A stretch of DNA of 5,604 nt. It comes from Alphaproteobacteria bacterium (lineage in GTDB: Bacteria > Pseudomonadota > Alphaproteobacteria > UBA828). Shown here one piece after another: positions 1-4,663 of this stretch. Within the stretch, counting starts at the first letter, position 1. Every line of letters starts with the position of its first letter. The notes beneath the pieces were generated by a model that worked only from the letters and a program-made list of their open reading frames with translations, was not told the origin of the DNA and did not search any database. The position numbers were made by a program, and so were the translations under genes. The stretch lies in NCBI GenBank assembly GCA_030604165.1, contig JAUVWK010000208.1:1-5604 (forward strand). The letters are read 5' to 3'.

Positions 1-416
1 CCGGCGTCCTCGCCGCTGGCCCCGGTCTCGGGCACCGAGGAACGCGCCTGCGTCGGCGCCTCGGTGCGAGGCGCGGGCGGCGCAGGCTTTGCTTTTGCCG
101 GTTGGGTGGGCGTCCGTGCTTGCCGACCCGGCGTGCGGCGCGGCGGCATGTAGCGGTTGTCGCCGAGCTCGGGCGCGGGCTCGAAGATGGGCCAGCGCAC
201 ATAGGCGAAGGCCCAGATCAACGCCGCGGGAACGATCAGGGCGACAAGTTGGAAAAACCACGCGCGCGTCTCGACCGGCATGACGAAGCCGAGCGCCGGC
301 GCTAGAAGCAGCAAGGCCCACCACCCCCGTCGTCCGGCTTTTTTACAGATTCTCCAATAACACCAAATGGTTATGGCCAGCACGAGGATCAGATAAAGAA
401 GGGAGAAACTTGGCAT
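1..416 (-). CDS. Three-helix membrane protein with proline-rich tail, 3' end outside window
   Basis: Reading the minus strand from ATG at 416 gives 138 residues with no stop before the window edge, so the C-terminus is missing. Three hydrophobic segments are visible (about residues 4-20, 32-47 and 55-73). Between the first and second lies a strongly basic loop with the motif RICKKAG at residues 22-28 followed by RRGWW, which by the positive-inside rule should face the cytoplasm. The third helix ends in YVRWP (72-76). After that comes a Pro/Ala/Arg-rich, low-complexity tail that is probably disordered and cytoplasmic. The start lies 17 bases after the stop of the 63-residue gene, which carries the same loop motif at the same residue numbers, so the two look like tandem paralogues in one transcript. 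No good Shine-Dalgarno sequence precedes the ATG. Function is unknown; similar RIC-x-(K/R)-AG small membrane proteins are usually annotated as hypothetical. Confidence 0.75.
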   Translation of the reverse strand, partial: MPSFSLLYLILVLAITIWCYWRICKKAGRRGWWALLLLAPALGFVMPVETRAWFFQLVALIVPAALIWAFAYVRWPIFEPAPELGDNRYMPPRRTPGRQARTPTQPAKAKPAPPAPRTEAPTQARSSVPETGASGEDA

Positions 417-433
417 GTCGGACCGTTCGCGCG

Positions 434-625
434 TCAGCCGCCATGCGGATGTTTGGGCCAGCGACTGAATGCCAGCAGAAAGGCCACGATCAGCGGCCCG
501 GCCGTCGGGATCAAGACCAGGATCGCCGGCCAGCGCGGCAGGCCCGCGCGCTTGCAGATCCTGATTAGCGGATAAAGAACCAGCGCGCCGAAAACCAGCG
601 CGCCGATGAGGCGTTGCTGATCCAT
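434..625 (-). CDS. Small two-helix membrane protein (63 aa) with RICKRAG loop
   Basis: This 63-residue protein has two hydrophobic helices (about residues 6-20 and 33-53) joined by a basic loop, RICKRAGLPRW, with the RICKRAG motif at residues 22-28. The second helix ends in FSRWP (53-57), followed by a short His/Lys/Gly tail. The basic loop suggests a hairpin with the loop in the cytoplasm. The ATG lies 7 bases after the rlmN stop codon and is preceded by a GAGG ribosome binding site that overlaps that stop, which supports translational coupling to rlmN. The next gene downstream shares the loop motif and the closing RWP motif but has about 19 extra residues between them. I recognise the pattern from hypothetical small membrane proteins of proteobacteria but know no function. 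The ORF is real rather than a shadow: it has a clean start and ribosome binding site, membrane-protein composition and a paralogue next to it. Confidence 0.8.
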   Translation of the reverse strand: MDQQRLIGALVFGALVLYPLIRICKRAGLPRWPAILVLIPTAGPLIVAFLLAFSRWPKHPHGG

Positions 626-630
626 CAGAG

Positions 631-635
631 CCTCA
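631..635 (-). promoter_or_regulatory. Shine-Dalgarno site overlapping the rlmN stop codon
   Basis: On the minus strand TGAGG lies five bases before the ATG at 625. Its TGA is the rlmN stop codon. A ribosome ending rlmN would therefore sit on the initiation site of the small membrane gene, a typical arrangement for translational coupling. It is the clearest ribosome binding site in the window; the other starts have weak ones or none. Confidence 0.65.
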
Positions 636-1805
636 TGCAGGAACGGCCGCCGCCTCGGGTGCCGAACGGCGCGGCTTGGCGCTGTCGGTCTTGAGTTGGC
701 CGCAGGCGGCCAGGATGTCGCGCCCGCGCGGCGCGCGGACCGGCGCCGAGTAGCCGGCGTTGTTGACCAGCTCGGCGAAGCGCCGAATCGAAGCGGGCTC
801 CGAGCAGGCGTAGGGCGCGCCGGGCCACGCGTTAAAGGGGATCAAATTGACCTTGGCCGGAATCCCGGCGATCAGCTTGACCAGCGCCTTGGCGTCGGCG
901 GGCGAATCGTTGATCCCCTTGAGCATGACATATTCGAAGGTGATGCGCCGCGCGTTGCTGGCGCCGGGGTAGCGCCGGCAGGCCTCGAGCAACGCGGCGA
1001 GCGGATATTTCTTGTTGAGCGGCACCAGCTCGTCGCGCACCGCGTCGCTCACCGCGTGCAGCGAGACCGCGAGTCCGACGCCGAGCTCCGCGCCGCAGCG
1101 CTCCATCATCGGCACGACACCGGCCGTCGACAAGGTGATGCGCCGGCGCGACAGGGCGAGGCCTTCGGCATCCATGACGATCTTGAGCGCCTTCGACACC
1201 GCGGCGAAATTGAACAACGGCTCGCCCATACCCATCATCACGACATTGGAGAGCAAGCGCTGGCCCGCGGGCGAGGGCCATTCGCCATAGCTGTCGCGCG
1301 CCACCAGAAATTGAGAGACGATTTCCCGCGCATCGAGGTTGCGCACGAGCCGCTGGGTGCCGGTGTGGCAGAAGCGGCAGGTCAGGGTGCAGCCGACCTG
1401 CGACGACAGGCAAAGCGCGCCGCGATCTTCCTCCGGGATGAAGACGGATTCCACGGCGTTGCCGTCGGCCAAGCCGAGCAGCCACTTGCGCGTGCCGTCG
1501 ACGGAGCGTTGCTCCTGCAGCACCGCCGGGCGCGCCAAGGTAAAGGTCGCCGTCAGGGCGTCGCGCAAAGGCTTGTTGAGCGACGTCATGACGCTGAAGT
1601 CACGGGCGCCGTGGTGATAGATCCAATGCCAAAGCTGCTTGGCGCGCAGGCCCGCCCGCCGGCGCGGCTCACCGAGGTCGACGAGGCGCGCGGCGATCTC
1701 GGCCCGGTCCAGGCCGAGCAAGCTTGTCGGTTCGCCATTGGCGGTAACGGGGGCGATACCGGGGGCGGTACCGGGCCTTTCGGCCACTGGGGTCGGCGCG
1801 TCCAT
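633..1805 (-). CDS. rlmN: RlmN, dual-specificity 23S rRNA / tRNA adenine-C2 methyltransferase
   Basis: RlmN is a radical-SAM enzyme that methylates C2 of A2503 in 23S rRNA and A37 in some tRNAs (E. coli numbering), acting in the cytoplasm on the translation machinery. Numbering from the GTG at 1823 (396 aa), the iron-sulfur motif CxxxCxxC is C145, C149 and C152. The two cysteines of the ping-pong mechanism match E. coli C118 and C355: C138 in ALCLSSQVGC and C374 in ILAACGQL. The SAM-binding GMGEP is at 198-202. An N-terminal accessory domain (about 35-125) includes the AKQLWHWIYHHG helix. All key residues are present and the length is normal. I chose ATG 1805 (390 aa) over the in-frame GTG at 1823 because ATG is the commoner start; neither has a clear ribosome binding site and the first 30 residues are variable in this family. 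The gene follows an IalB-family gene on the same strand and is coupled to a small membrane gene downstream. Confidence 0.97.
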   Translation of the reverse strand: MDAPTPVAERPGTAPGIAPVTANGEPTSLLGLDRAEIAARLVDLGEPRRRAGLRAKQLWHWIYHHGARDFSVMTSLNKPLRDALTATFTLARPAVLQEQRSVDGTRKWLLGLADGNAVESVFIPEEDRGALCLSSQVGCTLTCRFCHTGTQRLVRNLDAREIVSQFLVARDSYGEWPSPAGQRLLSNVVMMGMGEPLFNFAAVSKALKIVMDAEGLALSRRRITLSTAGVVPMMERCGAELGVGLAVSLHAVSDAVRDELVPLNKKYPLAALLEACRRYPGASNARRITFEYVMLKGINDSPADAKALVKLIAGIPAKVNLIPFNAWPGAPYACSEPASIRRFAELVNNAGYSAPVRAPRGRDILAACGQLKTDSAKPRRSAPEAAAVPA

Positions 1806-1812
1806 AGCCGTT

Positions 1813-1841
1813 GATATACGCACCTGAGCCGCGTTTGGCCA
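1813..1841 (-). promoter_or_regulatory. Weak candidate promoter before rlmN
   Basis: On the minus strand TGGCCA (1841-1836), a 17-base spacer and TATATC (1818-1813) form a partial match to a sigma70 promoter. If used, transcription would start near 1806, next to the rlmN ATG at 1805, giving a leaderless or nearly leaderless message and excluding the GTG start at 1823. The short gap after the IalB-family gene also allows simple read-through. This is a pattern match only. Confidence 0.2.
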
Positions 1842-1880
1842 GGGCCGCGCTGGTGGGGCGTTGGCAGGGGTCGTGCGAGC

Positions 1881-2459
1881 TTAAGGGCAGGCTTTGACGA
1901 TGGCCTTGCGTGCCGCGCTGAAGCCCCTCAACGAATAGGTATCGAGCGAAAAGGTGCCCTTTTTCGAGGTTCCGCGCACGGAGAGCGCGAGGCCCTTGAC
2001 CATCGAGCGCACGATCGTCGCGTCCTTGACCACCGCCTCGTCGGCCCAGGCGAGCTCCTTGTCGATCAGGCTCAAGGCGTAATTCTTGCCGTCTATTTTC
2101 AGCCGAACCTTCGACTTCTCATCGTACGGATAGCCGGATGTTACGCTGACCTCTTCCGATGTCTTGCCGCCCATGCGGCGGCTGACCATGGCGTAGGGTT
2201 CACCCCGGCGTGAATAATCGCCCTCCTGCTTCGTCGGTTTGCTGAAAATGTAGCAAACCTTGTTGCCGTTTTCGGTCCAGACGTAGGCGCTCCAATTGCC
2301 GTGCCGCGCCAAGAGCTGTTGCGCGGACGCGGGCTCGGTGCCGGCAAACAGCCCGGCAAACAGCAAGGCGCCCCACAAGGCGGGCAAAACAAGAAACCAA
2401 GCGGTTCGGGGACGAAATACGCGAAAATCAGTTTTGTACGAATCGAATCGACACACCAT
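1881..2459 (-). CDS. IalB-family (invasion associated locus B) exported protein
   Basis: The 192-residue product begins with a basic n-region of about 20 residues, a hydrophobic core (about 21-39) and an Ala-rich site ending ASA-QQ, so signal peptidase I probably cuts after residue 46. The mature part of about 146 residues has the pattern of the IalB family: GNWSAYVWTENGNKVCY near the start, a segment with EPYAMVSRR, a Lys-rich middle (SKVRLKIDGKNYAL), then the closing half with VRSMVKGLALSVRGTSKKG, DTYSLRGFSAA and a terminal KACP. The mature protein has two cysteines, C69 and C191, which could form a disulfide in the periplasm. The family is named for a Bartonella protein linked to erythrocyte invasion, but it is widespread in free-living alphaproteobacteria, where its role is unclear; no virulence role is implied. 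The n-region is long for a signal peptide, yet the next plausible ATG lies well inside the mature part, and the promoter upstream fits this start. Confidence 0.88.
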   Translation of the reverse strand: MVCRFDSYKTDFRVFRPRTAWFLVLPALWGALLFAGLFAGTEPASAQQLLARHGNWSAYVWTENGNKVCYIFSKPTKQEGDYSRRGEPYAMVSRRMGGKTSEEVSVTSGYPYDEKSKVRLKIDGKNYALSLIDKELAWADEAVVKDATIVRSMVKGLALSVRGTSKKGTFSLDTYSLRGFSAARKAIVKACP

Positions 2460-2494
2460 GACGCAACAATACTCAGAACATTCCCATGGGGCCA

Positions 2495-2508
2495 GCCCTC
2501 AACAGGGC
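2495..2508. repeat. Short inverted repeat at the predicted IalB-family transcript start
   Basis: GCCCT (2495-2499) and AGGGC (2504-2508) form a perfect 5-base stem with a CAAC loop. It lies just downstream, on the minus strand, of the -10 element at 2514-2509 and covers the expected start of transcription. It could be an operator half-site pair or an early hairpin in the leader, or it could be chance in GC-rich DNA. Confidence 0.3.
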
Positions 2509-2537
2509 GATATGATCAACATTACGTATGCTGTCAA
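2509..2537 (-). promoter_or_regulatory. Sigma70-type promoter for the IalB-family gene
   Basis: On the minus strand a perfect consensus -35, TTGACA (2537-2532), is followed after exactly 17 bases by CATATC (2514-2509), a moderate -10. The stretch is AT-richer than the coding regions around it. Transcription would start near 2502 and give a leader of about 43 bases before the ATG at 2459. This places a new transcription unit after the SpoU-type gene and probably drives the IalB-family gene and, by read-through, rlmN and the membrane genes. Confidence 0.55.
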
Positions 2538-2577
2538 GGCGCTCCGGCAAACACGGCTGGCCACGCGCGGCTTGGCA

Positions 2578-2589
2578 TCGTTCGAACGA
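2578..2589. repeat. 12-base perfect palindrome after the SpoU-type gene
   Basis: TCGTTCGAACGA is its own reverse complement. It sits 8 bases past the stop codon of the SpoU-type methyltransferase and about 40 bases upstream of the -35 element of the IalB-family promoter. No T-run follows it, so it is not a classical terminator. A dimeric regulator site is possible but unproven. Confidence 0.4.
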
Positions 2590-2597
2590 AACCAGAA

Positions 2598-3131
2598 TCA
2601 ACCCGCCTTGCGCTTGCGTCGCACGGGCGCGCCGAAGACGTGGGCGGGCCCGGGGGTCGGCGTCGCGCGGGGGTTGAGCGGCCGTTCCGCGAAGCGTCCC
2701 AAAGCCAGCAGCCGATCGTACATGACGATAGCCCCGGCCACGCCCACATTGATCGCGAACGCCGTCGGGATTTTCACGATATGGTCGCAGCGCGCGGTCA
2801 GCTCGGCCGACAGGCTGCCGCGCTCTGGGCCGAGCACGTAGGCCGCCGTGAGGGGATGCGGGAAGGACGGCAGGTCGATCGCGTCGTCCAGCAACTCGAC
2901 CCCCACGAGATTGCAGCCGGCGGGCAGAGTCAGCGCGCTCGCGTCGTCGTGGCGATAGTAGGGCACGTGCTCCGGCGTCCGCGCCGTGTCCGACCGCGCC
3001 GACGAAATCGAGTACGCGGCATTGATGGTGAACACGAAGCGCGCGCCGAAGGCGTGGGCCGTGCGAAACAGGTTGCCGATGTTCATCGGCTTGCTGACAG
3101 CCTCGACGCCGATGCCGAAATAGCCTCGCAT
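2598..3131 (-). CDS. Small SpoU/TrmH-superfamily (TrmL-like) RNA methyltransferase
   Basis: This 177-residue protein consists almost entirely of a SPOUT (alpha/beta-knot) catalytic domain without a separate substrate-binding domain, as in TrmL. The three SpoU motifs are in order: motif 1 KPMNIGNLFRTAHAFGA (14-30, with N17, N20 and the catalytic-type R23), motif 2 YVLGPERGSLS (98-108, with E103), and motif 3 KIPTAFAINVGVAGAIVMYDRL (120-141, with N128), which forms the SAM-binding knot. Motif 3 has INVGVAG where most relatives have LNVSVAA. The family methylates ribose 2'-O positions in tRNA or rRNA in the cytoplasm as dimers; the exact target here cannot be read from sequence. The C-terminus is a Pro-rich linker with a basic RRKRK end that could contact RNA. 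The ATG at 3131 leads directly into the conserved MRGYFGIGVE start, so the start is secure although no ribosome binding site is visible. It is divergent from the class I methyltransferase gene. Confidence 0.92.
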   Translation of the reverse strand: MRGYFGIGVEAVSKPMNIGNLFRTAHAFGARFVFTINAAYSISSARSDTARTPEHVPYYRHDDASALTLPAGCNLVGVELLDDAIDLPSFPHPLTAAYVLGPERGSLSAELTARCDHIVKIPTAFAINVGVAGAIVMYDRLLALGRFAERPLNPRATPTPGPAHVFGAPVRRKRKAG

Positions 3132-3168
3132 GGCCGTAAGCTTGCAGCGGGCCGCCGGTCAAGGCAAG

Positions 3169-3191
3169 GTTGGCGCGATTTCAGGGCCAAC
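3169..3191. repeat. Inverted repeat GTTGGC-N11-GCCAAC in the divergent intergenic region
   Basis: A 6-base arm GTTGGC (3169-3174) and its exact complement GCCAAC (3186-3191) flank an 11-base spacer. The repeat lies in the 121-base gap between the SpoU-type gene (start 3131) and the class I methyltransferase gene (start 3253), about 38 and 61 bases from their starts. The geometry fits binding by a dimeric regulator that could act on both genes, but no regulator gene is in the window. A TTGACC at 3162-3157 (minus) could be a -35 for the SpoU-type gene, with only a poor -10. I see no good promoter for the rightward gene. Confidence 0.3.
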
Positions 3192-3252
3192 GGCGTGGTC
3201 CAACTCCCCTTTCGGTCATCGCAACAAACGCCTTAGCGACAGTTCCGCGACC

Positions 3253-4611
3253 ATGGCATCGAACAAGGCGACGAATAAGCCCCGCTCCGCCGGCAAGCGC
3301 CGCGCCGCCGACCGCTCGGCGCTTGCCGGCGAGACGGTGCGGGCCCAATACGAGACCTACCCCTACCCGCCACGCGATCCGGAGGATGAAAAGAACCGCC
3401 TGATCACGGGCTCGCCCAGCCATATCTTGGAGCTCAACCACTACGTTTTCGGTGGCCGGCGCAATTTCGCCGCGCCGTTCCGCGCCTTGGTGGCGGGCGG
3501 CGGCACCGGCGACGGCGCCATCATGCTGGCGCAGCAACTGGCGGAGGCGGGCGCGGGCGGCGAGGTCGTCTATCTCGATGTTTCGGCCGCGGCGATGGCG
3601 ACCGCCCAGGCCCGGGCCGAAATGCGTGGCTTGACCAACATAGAATTTCACCGCGCCTCGCTGCTCGATCTCGCGAGGCTCGATCTGGGACCGTTCGACT
3701 ATGTCGATTGCTGCGGCGTCTTGCACCATCTGGAAGACCCCGCCCTCGGGCTGCGGCGGCTCGCGAGCGTGCTGGCGGATGGCGGCGGCATCGGCCTCAT
3801 GGTCTACGGCACGCTGGGGCGGACCGGCGTCTACGAGACCCAGGCGCTGATCCGCCTGCTGGCCGGCGCTGCCGACGACGCGCAACGCCTCGCCGTCGCC
3901 CGCGCCTTGATCGAGGACTTGCCGCCAACCAACTGGTTCGTGCGCAATCCCCATATCGGCGATCACCGCGACGCGGGCGAGGCGGGTCTTTACGACTTGT
4001 TGTTGCATAGCCGCGATCGCGCCTTCACGGTGCCCGAGCTTGCCGAGCTGGTGCAGGGCGCCGGGCTCGCCATCACCGCATTCATCGAGCCGGCACGCTA
4101 CGATCCGGCCAATTATCTGGCGGAGTCGCCGTTGCGCGAACGGTTGGCGTCATTGCCCTGGCTCGATTCCTGCGCCGCCGCCGAACTGATCGCCGGCAAC
4201 CTGAAGCGCCATATCTGTTATCTGGTGCGCCCGGCCGACGCGCCGCGGGCGGTGGCCCGGCCGGATTCGCCCAAGGTCGTGCCGGTATTGAAAGACGCGA
4301 CCGGTGCGGGCCTCGCCGAACGAATAGGTCGCGCCGGCGGGATGAACGTCGATTTCGACGGCGTCAAGGTGCGCTTCGCCTTGCCGGCCCACGCCGGCGC
4401 GATCCTCGCGGCCGTGGACGGTCGGCGCAATCTGCGCGCCGTTCACGAGGCGGTTGCGCACCCCCCGGGGCGGCTCGATTGGCAGGCCTTCAAAAGCGCC
4501 TTCGAGCAGCTTTACGCGGCGCTCAACGGTCTCAACATCATGCTGCTTCGCCGGCCCGATTCCGGCCGGCGGCCTCGTTTACGGTTCGGAGATGGATTGG
4601 CGCGAGATTGA
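3253..4611 (+). CDS. Class I SAM-dependent methyltransferase with extra C-terminal domain
   Basis: The 452-residue product begins with a Lys/Arg-rich stretch, then AQYETYPYPPRDP (31-43), which resembles the QYE-x-x-PYP entry motif of some bacterial methyltransferases. The Rossmann-fold domain follows: glycine-rich motif I VAGGGTGDGAIMLA (80-93), the acidic SAM-ribose residue in VVYLDVS (105-111, D109), and motif IV YVDCCGVLHHLEDP (150-163). Residues 190-330 include a helical part (LYDLLLHSRDRAFTVPELAELV). Residues about 340-436 form a separate domain ending in FEQLYAALNGLNIMLLRRP that I cannot assign; its DGRRNLRAVHEAV helix pattern recalls small winged-helix or PqqD-like folds. The substrate is unknown. 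An in-frame ATG at 3130 would add 41 residues, but they look non-coding and that start would overlap the opposing gene's start, so I chose 3253. glnD follows after 52 bases on the same strand. Confidence 0.88.
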   Translation: MASNKATNKPRSAGKRRAADRSALAGETVRAQYETYPYPPRDPEDEKNRLITGSPSHILELNHYVFGGRRNFAAPFRALVAGGGTGDGAIMLAQQLAEAGAGGEVVYLDVSAAAMATAQARAEMRGLTNIEFHRASLLDLARLDLGPFDYVDCCGVLHHLEDPALGLRRLASVLADGGGIGLMVYGTLGRTGVYETQALIRLLAGAADDAQRLAVARALIEDLPPTNWFVRNPHIGDHRDAGEAGLYDLLLHSRDRAFTVPELAELVQGAGLAITAFIEPARYDPANYLAESPLRERLASLPWLDSCAAAELIAGNLKRHICYLVRPADAPRAVARPDSPKVVPVLKDATGAGLAERIGRAGGMNVDFDGVKVRFALPAHAGAILAAVDGRRNLRAVHEAVAHPPGRLDWQAFKSAFEQLYAALNGLNIMLLRRPDSGRRPRLRFGDGLARD

Positions 4612-4663
4612 TACCGCTCCTTGATATAAGCCGGGCAATGAAAACATTGTAATATCGGTTGCC
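4612..4663 (+). promoter_or_regulatory. AT-rich glnD leader with hairpin and four-codon mini-ORF
   Basis: These 52 bases are much richer in A/T than the flanking genes. TATAAG (4625-4630) is a good -10 match but has no -35 at proper spacing. CAATG (4636-4640) and CATTG (4645-4649) form a perfect 5-base stem around AAAA. Overlapping it is a mini-ORF: ATG at 4638, AAA, ACA, TTG and stop TAA at 4650-4652, that is M-K-T-L, ending 11 bases before the glnD ATG. GGCAA (4634-4638) can instead pair with TTGCC (4659-4663), which directly precedes the glnD start; this pairing and the hairpin exclude each other. Whether any of this is functional is inference; the region may simply contain the glnD promoter. 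Confidence 0.35.

Noticed and set aside
89..305. Two small plus-strand frames near the left edge
   Set aside because: They lie antisense to the membrane-protein gene that reads through from 416 to the window edge, and they look like shadows of it.
832..1485. Second minus-strand frame inside rlmN (217 codons)
   Set aside because: Out-of-frame shadow of rlmN, very Arg-rich, with no domain.
696..1814. Long plus-strand reading frame opposite rlmN (372 codons)
   Set aside because: It is antisense to the certain rlmN gene, rich in Arg, Gly and Ala with no recognisable motif, as expected from high third-position GC.
1824..1880. Terminator after the IalB-family gene
   Set aside because: Only short GC-rich repeats such as GGCC are present, with no stable stem followed by a T-run.
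2473..3162. Minus-strand frame of 229 codons overlapping the SpoU-type gene
   Set aside because: The in-family SpoU motifs are in the other frame (3131-2598); this frame is Arg-rich with no family likeness.
2301..3236. Plus-strand frame of 311 codons opposite the IalB-family and SpoU-type genes
   Set aside because: It spans two well-supported opposite-strand genes and the promoter region; its composition is that of an antisense shadow.
3130..3252. N-terminal extension of the class I methyltransferase from ATG 3130
   Set aside because: The 41 extra residues lack family character, and this start would share bases with the opposing ATG at 3131. ATG 3253 leaves a normal divergent intergenic gap.
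3181..4008. Minus-strand frame of 275 codons opposite the class I methyltransferase
   Set aside because: Antisense shadow of a gene with intact SAM-binding motifs.
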